The notes below the pieces were generated by a model. It saw only the letters and a program-made list of their open reading frames with translations, was not told the origin of the DNA and did no database searches. The position numbers and the translations under genes are program-made. A DNA stretch of 8,206 nucleotides from contig JAAZED010000441.1 of NCBI GenBank assembly GCA_012512465.1, positions 1 through 8,206 on the forward strand. The letters are read 5' to 3'. Positions 1-4,956 of the stretch are shown here, piece after piece. Position 1 is the stretch's first letter, and each line of letters opens with the position of its first letter. The stretch comes from Oxalobacter sp. Its GTDB lineage: Bacteria > Pseudomonadota > Gammaproteobacteria > Burkholderiales > Burkholderiaceae_D.

Positions 1-21
1 GTACAATATTCAAACCACACC

Positions 22-44
22 ATAACCGGTTATCATCTGGTAAC
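22..44. promoter_or_regulatory. Palindrome upstream of yggT, possible operator
   Basis: A perfect 12-bp palindrome, ATAACCGGTTAT, lies at 22-33 and is followed by a related half-site, GGTAAC, at 39-44. It sits about 45 bp upstream of the yggT start. A TACAAT hexamer at 2-7 could be a -10 box, but its -35 would fall outside the window, so promoter and operator cannot be assigned together. Short palindromes also occur by chance; the regulatory reading is inference. Confidence 0.2.
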
Positions 45-77
45 AGCACAACCATCAATCAGGAAAAAGGAGAGTCT

Positions 78-626
78 GTGGTACACGGCGTTTTGCAGGT
101 CATTATTGATACAGCGGCAGCCCTCTTTGGCGGGCTGATGCTGCTCCGCTTCTGGATACACGCTTCGCGCGTCAGGCCGCCCATGCAGATCGGAAACTTC
201 ATTTATATCCTGACAAACTGGCTGGTCAACCCGTTGCGCCGCGTTATTCCCGGTGTGGGTGGACAGGACTGGGCCAGCCTGGTTGGTGCGATTCTGATTG
301 CCATCATCGCCGCCATTGCCAAATCCATGGCGATCATCCCGGTCTTCATGCTCAAAATCGTCCTGATCCTGACACTGTTGACCCTTTTCAACTGGGTGGT
401 CTATGGCATGATGGGCCTGCTCATCCTGGAGGTAATCTTCAGCTGGGTCAATCCGAACGCCCCGCTTGCGCCACTGGTTTCCGCACTGAACCGTCCCTAT
501 CTCACTCCCATCAGAAAACTGATTCCCCCTATTGGCGGCATTGATCTGTCGGTGATGATCCTCTTTATCCTGCTGAATATTGCCGGCCGGCTTGTCCCGG
601 AACTGATCCTGAGTCTCGGACGATGA
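78..626 (+). CDS. yggT: YggT family integral membrane protein
   Basis: A 182-residue hydrophobic protein of the YGGT family (inner membrane; cellular role poorly defined, linked to cation/osmotic tolerance and, in some bacteria and chloroplasts, to membrane organisation). Two tandem YGGT repeats are visible: the first has NPLRRVIP at residues 51-58 then GGQDWASLV at 61-69; the second has TPIRKLIP at 143-150 then GGIDLSVMI at 153-161. Each repeat is preceded by a membrane segment (about 5-28 and 110-124), and further hydrophobic spans lie at about 66-105 and 155-175. Length fits two-repeat proteobacterial homologues. The start is a GTG, chosen because AGGAGAG at 68-74 is correctly placed and no other in-frame start lies nearby. 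Its stop overlaps the start of yggU (ATGA), so the two are probably translationally coupled. In E. coli yggT lies directly behind yggS; here it is in a separate unit. Confidence 0.95.
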   Translation: MVHGVLQVIIDTAAALFGGLMLLRFWIHASRVRPPMQIGNFIYILTNWLVNPLRRVIPGVGGQDWASLVGAILIAIIAAIAKSMAIIPVFMLKIVLILTLLTLFNWVVYGMMGLLILEVIFSWVNPNAPLAPLVSALNRPYLTPIRKLIPPIGGIDLSVMILFILLNIAGRLVPELILSLGR

Positions 627-925
627 AAAAAAACTGGCTGTCACAAACCAGCTCAGGATTCAAGCTTGCGGTTCAGATCAGCCCGAACGGGAAAAAGTCG
701 GAAATCCTCTCAGCCACCGAGGATGCGTTGCGTATTCGCCTGCAGGCACCGCCGGTAGACGGCAAAGCCAATGAAGCACTGATCCGTTTCATTGCCGACA
801 AGTGCGATTTACCCAAAAGCAGCGTCCAGATCACCCATGGTTTTACCAGCCGCAAAAAACTGCTGGAAATCCGCATATCCGGACTGACATTACCGGAAAT
901 GGAAAAAATCTTTTCAATCTCTTAA
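623..925 (+). CDS. yggU: DUF167 family protein YggU
   Basis: A 100-residue soluble alpha/beta protein of the DUF167 (YggU/UPF0235) family, of unknown biochemical function. Hallmarks are the central PPVDGKANEALI segment (residues about 43-54), whose PPxxGKAN core is the most conserved part of the family, and the later ITHGFTSRKK segment (about 69-78), which matches the family's I-x-x-G-x-x-S-R-x-K pattern. Length matches E. coli YggU (about 96 residues). The ATG overlaps the yggT stop by four bases, and the pairing yggT-yggU is widespread, so co-expression is expected. The DUF1877 gene follows after 13 bp in the same direction. Confidence 0.95.
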   Translation: MKKNWLSQTSSGFKLAVQISPNGKKSEILSATEDALRIRLQAPPVDGKANEALIRFIADKCDLPKSSVQITHGFTSRKKLLEIRISGLTLPEMEKIFSIS

Positions 926-938
926 GACGGAGCCAAAC

Positions 939-1445
939 ATGAGTTTTATCGCCAATTACATGATGGTCGATGACAACACCTTCGACAGTCTTTTTGCACT
1001 GGATAATGACGACCTGCTTGAAAAAGTCAACGAACTGGAAGAAGCGGGAACTGAACTTTATTGCATGGACAAACTATGGGATGGCCTGCATTTCCTGCTG
1101 ACCGGCACGACCGCCTCCACCCCTGTTGAGGGAGATGAACTGAGCGAGGCCATCGTGGGCATCGAGATGTTTAATGAAGATGATGAAGAAGCGGATTTCG
1201 TCGCATCAACCGAAGCCGGACAACTGGCAGACATCATTGTGGCCATGAAGGAAGTGGATATTGAAAAGCTGGCCCAAAGCGCGAATTTCCGTGAATTCCG
1301 GGAAAAAGAAATCTATCCGGACATCTGGTATGACGAAGATGCGGCATCCCTGAGACAGGAACTGGTACAGGAATTCAACAACCTGCTGGCCTTTTACGAA
1401 AAAGCGGAAAAACAGAACGCCAATATTCTGGTCAGTATTTTCTAG
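939..1445 (+). CDS. DUF1877 family protein (YfbM-like)
   Basis: A 168-residue acidic cytosolic protein resembling E. coli YfbM, the type member of DUF1877; no biochemical function is established. The N-terminus (MSFIANYMMVDDNTFDSLF) fits the family, as does MDKLWDGLHFLLTG at residues 43-56, which corresponds to the conserved D-K-x-W-x-x-L-H-x-x-L-T-G block. ELSEAIVG (68-74) and EIYPDIWYDE (124-133) also match family blocks. Residues 75-90 are unusually acidic (EMFNEDDEEADF). ATG start with ACGGAG at 927-932, six bases upstream. It is the last gene of the yggT-yggU run. Its TAG lies inside the ampD reading frame on the other strand: the two genes overlap tail to tail by 14 bp, leaving no room between them for a dedicated terminator. 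Confidence 0.9.
   Translation: MSFIANYMMVDDNTFDSLFALDNDDLLEKVNELEEAGTELYCMDKLWDGLHFLLTGTTASTPVEGDELSEAIVGIEMFNEDDEEADFVASTEAGQLADIIVAMKEVDIEKLAQSANFREFREKEIYPDIWYDEDAASLRQELVQEFNNLLAFYEKAEKQNANILVSIF
1405..1431 (-). terminator. Weak terminator-like hairpin behind ampD
   Basis: Read on the minus strand just after the ampD stop codon, CAGAA (1430-1426), an 8-nt loop and TTCTG (1417-1413) form a 5-bp stem followed immediately by five T residues (1412-1408). The layout is that of an intrinsic terminator, but the stem is short and AT-rich. It lies inside the 3' coding end of the DUF1877 gene, so it may be fortuitous. Confidence 0.22.
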
Positions 1446-2040
1446 CGGACGATTTGCTTCTCAGGGCAGCGCCGAAAAAAACGGGACAAGGGCCGGATGC
1501 TGTCTGTACGCCCGTTTCATAGCGTTTCCAGTCAAAATACGGGCCGGGATCGGTTTTCCGGGAAGGGGCAATCTGCTGGTGTCCGGTAACAGCAGATATC
1601 GGGTAACGCAAACACAAGGCCGATGTCAGTTCTGTCAGAACCGCATACTGACTATCGGTAAAGGGTTCATGGTCACTCCCCTCTAACTCAATACCGATGG
1701 AAAAATCATTGCACTGCATTCGGCCGCAAAATTCAGACGCACCGGCATGCCAGGCCCTGTCATTGGCAGAAACAAACTGAACCAGTTCTCCCCCCCGGCG
1801 AATCAGGAAGTGGGCGGAAACACGCAGGGAGCGTAACTGGTCAAAATAGGGATGGGCATCATAATCCAGCCGGTTCAGAAAAAGATCGGCAATATATGGG
1901 CCACCGTACTCATCTGGCGGCAGGCTGATGTTGTGAACGACGATCAGGTCAACAGGCACATCCGGCTGACGGACATCATAATTGGGAGACGGCAGTTTTT
2001 CAGCCGCTTTGCACCACCCGTTTTTTTCAATTGTCAGCAT
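1432..2040 (-). CDS. ampD: 1,6-anhydro-N-acetylmuramyl-L-alanine amidase AmpD
   Basis: A cytosolic zinc amidase that removes the stem peptide from 1,6-anhydroMurNAc-peptides returned from the cell wall; where an AmpR/AmpC system exists, its loss raises beta-lactamase expression. The 202-residue protein is a complete Amidase_2 domain. The expected zinc ligands are visible as H36 (VVHN), H154 (TGHQ) and D164 (KTDPGP), with the catalytic candidates E118 (GIELEG) and K162. The NDFSIGIELEG and APSRKTDPGPYFDW blocks are typical AmpD. Start: the frame stays open upstream to 2223, but the ATG at 2040 was chosen because the AmpD N-terminus begins there, GAGGGG lies just upstream, and the longer version would run through the PP0621 gene. 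The PP0621-family stop is only 7 bp upstream, indicating one transcript. A C-terminal tail of about 25 residues after the FDWKRYE block lacks recognisable motifs and makes the protein longer than E. coli AmpD (183). Confidence 0.96.
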   Translation of the reverse strand: MLTIEKNGWCKAAEKLPSPNYDVRQPDVPVDLIVVHNISLPPDEYGGPYIADLFLNRLDYDAHPYFDQLRSLRVSAHFLIRRGGELVQFVSANDRAWHAGASEFCGRMQCNDFSIGIELEGSDHEPFTDSQYAVLTELTSALCLRYPISAVTGHQQIAPSRKTDPGPYFDWKRYETGVQTASGPCPVFFGAALRSKSSARKY

Positions 2041-2047
2041 GCCCCCC

Positions 2048-2335
2048 TCAGGGCTGGACGCTGTGCTCTTCACAGCAGTAAACCTTGCCGGTCCGGAAAA
2101 CCGCTTCGGATGCGGGCACATAAACACCGCATCTGGCACAGGCAAGCATCTGTTCCACGTTGGAGCTGCGTAAACCATGAACCTGCCGCTGATCGTTCTC
2201 ATCGTTGCCGAATTTATCGGCACGAAACCGCCCGTCTTCGTTTCTGAAAATAACGATACGCGCCGAACGTTTTATTTTGGCTACGATGGCAGCAATCACC
2301 AGCACAAAAACCAGCAGCCACATCAACCAGGTCAT
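2048..2335 (-). CDS. PP0621 family small membrane-anchored Cys/His protein
   Basis: A 95-residue protein that matches the PP0621 family, an uncharacterised family common in betaproteobacteria and pseudomonads. It opens with one hydrophobic segment (residues 3-19, WLMWLLVFVLVIAAIVA) followed by basic residues KIKR, suggesting a signal anchor with a cytosolic C-terminus. The C-terminal region carries CARCGVYVPASEA (C66, C69) and YCCEEH (C87, C88, H91), which looks like a small zinc-binding ribbon; metal binding is inference. Start: a TTG at 2353 would add six residues, but that TTG abuts an AGGAG (2349-2345) which is correctly spaced for the ATG at 2335, so the shorter form is preferred. It is the first gene of a two-gene unit with ampD (7-bp gap). 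Its upstream region is interrupted 27 bp away by the inverted-repeat element. Confidence 0.85.
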   Translation of the reverse strand: MTWLMWLLVFVLVIAAIVAKIKRSARIVIFRNEDGRFRADKFGNDENDQRQVHGLRSSNVEQMLACARCGVYVPASEAVFRTGKVYCCEEHSVQP

Positions 2336-2362
2336 ATCATCTGTCTCCTGCAAAAGTTCATT

Positions 2363-2380
2363 TAGGGTCAGGCCTCATTA
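2363..2380 (+). repeat. Left terminal inverted repeat
   Basis: TAGGGTCAGGCCTCATTA, an exact reverse complement of 2522-2539. It contains the palindromic core AGGCCT. It lies 27 bp upstream of the chosen start of the PP0621-family gene. Confidence 0.85.
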
Positions 2381-2515
2381 ATTTTCCGCCCGCAAAAAGC
2401 CGTTTTGGCTAAAGGGCCAGGCGCAACGGGCAATGGGAACGCAGGCGTAGCAGACCACCATCAAGTTCCCATTTTTCGATGCAACATCGCCATTTGGGAG
2501 ACAACTGCTTTGCAG

Positions 2516-2555
2516 CAGGCATAATGAGGCCTGACCCTACCGGGAATTATGCCTG
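2516..2555. repeat. 10-bp inverted repeat straddling the element's right end
   Basis: CAGGCATAAT at 2516-2525 is the exact reverse complement of ATTATGCCTG at 2546-2555, separated by 20 nt that hold most of the right terminal repeat. One arm is inside the element and the other outside, so either the true element end is further right than the terminal repeat suggests, or this is an independent hairpin. No equivalent pair is present at the left end. Confidence 0.6.
2522..2539 (-). repeat. Right terminal inverted repeat
   Basis: TAATGAGGCCTGACCCTA, an exact reverse complement of 2363-2380. The first four bases (TAAT) also belong to a second inverted repeat that crosses the element boundary (2516-2525 with 2546-2555). 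Confidence 0.85.
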
Positions 2556-2598
2556 ATTGTTTTGTTGCGAAACAGAGGCATTTAACAGCGGGTTTGCA

Positions 2599-2604
2599 TA
2601 TAAT
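2599..2604 (+). promoter_or_regulatory. Probable -10 box of the yggS-proC promoter
   Basis: A perfect TATAAT lies 64 bp upstream of the yggS ATG. No good TTGACA-like -35 is found at 16-18 bp spacing (the hexamer at 17-bp spacing is AGGCAT), so the promoter may be activator-dependent or rely on the TG located four bases upstream of the box. Transcription would start near 2611. The short leader then contains an inverted repeat, TGCCAT (2617-2622) with ATGGCA (2632-2637). Confidence 0.45.
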
Positions 2605-2616
2605 TCACAGGTATTC

Positions 2617-2637
2617 TGCCATATAAACGAAATGGCA
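2617..2637. repeat. Inverted repeat in the yggS leader
   Basis: TGCCAT at 2617-2622 pairs with ATGGCA at 2632-2637 across a 9-nt loop, just downstream of the predicted transcription start and about 30 bp before the yggS ATG. It could be an operator or an RNA hairpin; there is no T-run, so it is not an intrinsic terminator. Six-bp repeats can occur by chance. Confidence 0.3.
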
Positions 2638-2668
2638 TCACAAAACAGCCCATGCGATCAGATTAATT

Positions 2669-3364
2669 ATGTCCACAATAAGCACCAACTTGCAAGCTGT
2701 GCAGAACCATATTGCTGATGCGGCGCAAAAAGCGGACCGGCCGCCAGCGTCTGTCCACCTGCTCGCCGTATCAAAGACCTGCCCTGCCCAGGCGGTTATC
2801 GAAGCGGCAAGGGCTGGTCAACATGCCTTTGGCGAAAACTACGAACAGGAAGCCATCCGGAAAATACAGCAGATAAAGGAAATCGCTCCGGATCTTGCGC
2901 TCGAATGGCACTTCATCGGCCCGATCCAGAGTAACAAGACCCGGGGGATTGCCGCACATTTTGACTGGGTTCATTCGGTCGACCGGGAAAGAATCGCCCG
3001 GCGCCTCTCCGAGCAGCGGCCGGCAGGCCTGCCACCGCTCAATGTCTGCCTGCAGATCAACATCAGCCACGAAAACAGCAAAAGCGGTGTCAATGCGCAG
3101 GAAATCATTGCACTGGCAAAGACCGTCTCACAGCTTCCCGGGCTCAAATTACGGGGCTTAATGGCAATACCGGAACCAGAGGACAATCCCGAAAAGCAGC
3201 ACGAGCCGTTTCGCCAGATGAAAAATCTGTACGACGAACTGCGAGAGCAGGGCTATGACCTGGATACCCTGTCCATGGGCATGACAGCGGATATGGACGC
3301 CGCCATCGCGGAAGGTGCAACGATCGTCCGTATCGGCACCGCAATCTTTGGAGCAAGAAACTGA
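2669..3364 (+). CDS. yggS: YggS family pyridoxal phosphate homeostasis protein
   Basis: A 231-residue cytosolic PLP-binding protein (YggS/PLPBP/PROSC family, fold-type III alanine racemase-like barrel) that buffers pyridoxal phosphate and affects amino acid and keto acid pools; it has no known catalytic activity. The PLP-binding lysine is K36 in LLAVSKT. Other family blocks are HAFGENYEQEA, WHFIGPIQSNK, VHSVDRERIA, INISHENSKSG, LRGLMAIPEP and, near the C-terminus, LSMGMTADMDAAIAEGATIVRIGTAIFG, which lines the phosphate site. Length matches E. coli YggS (234). The ATG at 2669 has no clear Shine-Dalgarno (upstream GATCAGATTAATT), which is unusual beside the strong sites of its neighbours. proC begins one base after its stop, so the two are an operon; this pairing is common and fits the link between PLP balance and amino acid metabolism. 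Confidence 0.97.
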   Translation: MSTISTNLQAVQNHIADAAQKADRPPASVHLLAVSKTCPAQAVIEAARAGQHAFGENYEQEAIRKIQQIKEIAPDLALEWHFIGPIQSNKTRGIAAHFDWVHSVDRERIARRLSEQRPAGLPPLNVCLQINISHENSKSGVNAQEIIALAKTVSQLPGLKLRGLMAIPEPEDNPEKQHEPFRQMKNLYDELREQGYDLDTLSMGMTADMDAAIAEGATIVRIGTAIFGARN

Positions 3365-3365
3365 T

Positions 3366-4196
3366 ATGAAAACCGTTTTAAAAGCAGGATTTATTGGTGG
3401 CGGCAACATGGCTTCCGCCCTGATTGGCGGCATGGCCGGAAAAGTCACTGCCGACTCACACATCCATGTCGTTGACCTGAATCCGGATGCCCTTGCCAGC
3501 CTGGCAAGCCGGTTTGGGGTAACCACATCATCTGCTATGGATACCCGTCTGACAGAATGCGATGTGCTGGTTCTCGCCGTCAAGCCGCAGCAGATACGTG
3601 AAGTGGTCACCAGCCTTCTTCCCCATATCCGCGAGCAACTTATCCTGTCTGTCGCCGCCGGTATCCGCACAACCGATCTTTCCCGCTGGATGCAGGGATA
3701 TGGCCGGATTGTCTGCACCATGCCAAACACCCCATCACTCATCGGACAGGGCGTAACCGGGCTTTTCGCCATGGATGGCGTAACACCGGAACAGAAACAG
3801 ACAGCACAGGCCATCATGCAGGCTGTCGGCATGACACTTTGGGTCGACAGCGAAAACCTGCTGGATACGGTCACTGCGATATCCGGCAGCGGACCGGCTT
3901 ATGTTTTCTACTTTATTGAAGCCCTTCAGGAAGCCGGGAAAGCACTTGGCCTGAGTGAAAATCAGGCAGCGCAACTGGCTCTGGCCACCTTCCGTGGCGC
4001 CAGCGAACTGGCGGTTCAATCAACCGATCCGGTATCCGTCCTGCGGGAAAAAGTCACCTCGCCCGGGGGTACCACGTTTGCCGCACTGTCGGTGATGGCG
4101 GAAAGCGGTCTGAAAGATCGCATTATCGCGGCAGCAAAGGCAGCCGCGGCACGCAGCGTTGAACTCGGAGAAGAATTCGGCAAAAATGCCGACTGA
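3366..4196 (+). CDS. proC: Pyrroline-5-carboxylate reductase
   Basis: Catalyses the NAD(P)H-dependent reduction of delta1-pyrroline-5-carboxylate to L-proline, the final step of proline synthesis, in the cytosol. The 276-residue protein is complete. The N-terminal Rossmann domain shows AGFIGGGNMASALIGG (7-22), AVKPQ (71-75) and MPNTP (119-123). The C-terminal helical domain has SGSGPAY (173-179) and the P5CR signature around LREKVTSPGGTT (226-237). E. coli ProC has 269 residues. The frame is open further upstream to a GTG at 3315, but that would overlap yggS by about 50 bp; the ATG at 3366 starts directly before the nucleotide-binding strand and has GGAG at 3350-3353, a somewhat long spacing of 12. 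Coupling to yggS (1-bp gap) is likely. It converges on yqjK with only 27 bp between the stop codons. Confidence 0.98.
   Translation: MKTVLKAGFIGGGNMASALIGGMAGKVTADSHIHVVDLNPDALASLASRFGVTTSSAMDTRLTECDVLVLAVKPQQIREVVTSLLPHIREQLILSVAAGIRTTDLSRWMQGYGRIVCTMPNTPSLIGQGVTGLFAMDGVTPEQKQTAQAIMQAVGMTLWVDSENLLDTVTAISGSGPAYVFYFIEALQEAGKALGLSENQAAQLALATFRGASELAVQSTDPVSVLREKVTSPGGTTFAALSVMAESGLKDRIIAAAKAAAARSVELGEEFGKNAD
4177..4192 (-). terminator. Hairpin at the proC 3' end, possible yqjK terminator
   Basis: TCGGCA (4177-4182) and TGCCGA (4187-4192) form a 6-bp, GC-containing stem with a 4-nt loop inside the last proC codons. On the minus strand, about 30 nt past the yqjK stop, it is followed by ATTCTTCTCC, a weak T-rich tract. 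It could terminate the yqjDEK transcript within proC; on the plus strand no T-run follows. The call is tentative. Confidence 0.25.
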
Positions 4197-4223
4197 ACCC
4201 AGGGGCAGGACTCATTGCTGAGC

Positions 4224-4559
4224 CTATTGACTGAGGCGCCTTTTCTGGTAATGTTGCCAGAGTTTTCTGAGATAGGGCATCACAAAAGGAGAATACCGTG
4301 CCCAGGTCTTGAATGTCACAATACCTGCCGCAAGAAGAGAAAACAGACGGTTTTTGCGAAAAAACAGAAATACCAGCGTTGCCAGAAACCCCGACAGCAA
4401 AGGCTTCTGGCGGGCCTGGGACAGGATATTTTTGCCGGTTGAGAGCGCTCCCGGCTGCCAGGTATCCTGCAGTATTGCCGCCATCTGCTCACGCTGAATG
4501 GCGCTTTTGGTCACCAGTTCCTCTCGCCGCTTAGCCAGTGATTTAGGTCTTTCCGTCAT
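4224..4559 (-). CDS. yqjK: YqjK-like membrane-associated protein
   Basis: A 111-residue basic protein placed in the YqjK-like family mainly by context (downstream of YqjD- and YqjE-like genes, as in E. coli yqjCDEK) and by its N-terminus: a charged helical stretch with KRREELVTKSAIQREQMA (10-27). Two short hydrophobic stretches follow at about 55-67 (LSGFLATLVFLFF) and 72-85 (LFSLLAAGIVTF), separated by RKNR, and the C-terminus is very basic (LRKLWQHYQKRR). Function is unknown; membrane association is inferred from composition. The start ATG is 14 bp after the yqjE stop with a modest GGA upstream, consistent with a single operon. It converges on proC. Confidence 0.8.
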   Translation of the reverse strand: MTERPKSLAKRREELVTKSAIQREQMAAILQDTWQPGALSTGKNILSQARQKPLLSGFLATLVFLFFRKNRLFSLLAAGIVTFKTWARYSPFVMPYLRKLWQHYQKRRLSQ

Positions 4560-4573
4560 TTTGCGTCCATTTT

Positions 4574-4939
4574 TTACTGCCCCGATTTAAGCCGTTCGAT
4601 ATCCTTGGCAATCTCGCTTCGGGTATACGCCAGCATGCGGGGTTTTTTACGGTAGCTGCTGCGGATACTGAGGGCTATCAGCACTGCAGCCCCGGCAAAA
4701 AACACGATTAATCCGCTGACCGCTAAAATCCGGTAGGATTCCCAGAAAAGCACAATAACAAGAAATATCCCCAGAAGGAATGTCATGATCACGCAAAACA
4801 GCGCCACCAGTGAAAGGATGAGGTAGGACAAGAGACGCTGGGCCTCTTCCTGCAACTCAACCGTAAAAAGTTCGACACGTGTGTTAAAGATGGCGAGCAG
4901 GGTGCTCGCCATTCTTGTCACATTTCTGATGATACCCAT
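4574..4939 (-). CDS. yqjE: YqjE / phage holin family membrane protein
   Basis: A 121-residue inner-membrane protein of the family annotated as 'phage holin family (Holin superfamily III)' or YqjE. Despite the name, members in this chromosomal context are not phage lysis genes. The N-terminal amphipathic helix (LLAIFNTRVELFTVELQEEAQRL, 14-36) is the family signature, followed by two membrane segments at about 39-66 and 72-93 and a basic cytosolic tail with AYTRSEIAKDIERLK. The ATG at 4939 has only a poor ribosome binding site, so translation may depend on coupling to the upstream yqjD gene 17 bp away. In E. coli, YqjE sits with YqjD in a stationary-phase membrane operon; the same role is likely here. 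Confidence 0.88.
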   Translation of the reverse strand: MGIIRNVTRMASTLLAIFNTRVELFTVELQEEAQRLLSYLILSLVALFCVIMTFLLGIFLVIVLFWESYRILAVSGLIVFFAGAAVLIALSIRSSYRKKPRMLAYTRSEIAKDIERLKSGQ

Positions 4940-4956
4940 TCGCTAAAGCACCGGGA

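Larger units (their letters stand above)
2363..2539. mobile_element. MITE-like element with 18-bp perfect terminal inverted repeats
   Basis: The 177-bp segment begins with TAGGGTCAGGCCTCATTA (2363-2380) and ends with its exact reverse complement (2522-2539). The outermost two bases at both ends are TA, so it could be a 173-bp element flanked by a TA target duplication; no longer flanking direct repeat is seen. No transposase gene is present. The interior contains several inverted repeats: AGCC-GTTTT-GGCT (2398-2410), AATGGGAAC/GTTCCCATT (2432-2440 and 2465-2473), CGATG-CAA-CATCG (2477-2489) and CTGC-TTT-GCAG (2505-2515). A short element with perfect ends, internal hairpins and no protein is the pattern of a non-autonomous MITE. 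Alternatives are a REP-like repeat mobilised by a Y1 (RAYT) transposase, or a structured RNA locus. TA flanks would suit an IS630/Tc1-type transposase, but the family is not determined from one copy. Confidence 0.6.
2336..2668. other. Divergent intergenic region with no convincing gene
   Basis: This 333-bp gap separates the PP0621-ampD unit (leftward) from yggS-proC (rightward). From left to right it holds a 27-bp leader with the PP0621 ribosome binding site, the 177-bp inverted-repeat element (2363-2539), and about 129 bp containing the probable yggS promoter and leader. The longest reading frame noticed is a 37-codon minus-strand frame inside the element (2522-2409, ATG to TAG), with no ribosome binding site of note and no recognised similarity; it is not called as a gene. 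Confidence 0.8.

Noticed and set aside
33..644. 203-codon minus-strand open frame opposite yggT
   Set aside because: Rich in Gln, Asp and His with no recognisable domain, fully antisense to a clear two-repeat YggT gene; a shadow frame.
2041..2223. N-terminal extension of ampD
   Set aside because: The frame is open, but it runs through the PP0621-family coding region and shows no similarity to AmpD; the ATG at 2040 has the ribosome binding site.
2409..2522. 37-codon minus-strand frame inside the inverted-repeat element
   Set aside because: It begins at an ATG beside the right terminal repeat, with only GTAGGG about 12 bases upstream as a possible ribosome site; the peptide has no recognised similarity. 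Length is within chance expectation, so it was not called as a gene.
2363..2539. CRISPR array or attachment site
   Set aside because: There are no regularly spaced direct repeats and no integrase or tRNA gene nearby; the repeats are inverted and paired.
3158..3874. 238-codon minus-strand open frame across yggS and proC
   Set aside because: Low-complexity Ser/Arg/Cys composition and antisense to two certain genes; a shadow frame.
4211..4244. Terminator for proC near the yqjK stop (CTCA-TTGC-TGAG, and an AGGCGCCT palindrome before TTTT)
   Set aside because: The stems are only four base pairs and the T-run is short and misplaced; not strong enough to list as a feature.
4574..4939. Phage holin implying a prophage
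   Set aside because: The holin-family label applies to chromosomal YqjE; neighbours are yqjD and yqjK and no phage genes are present.
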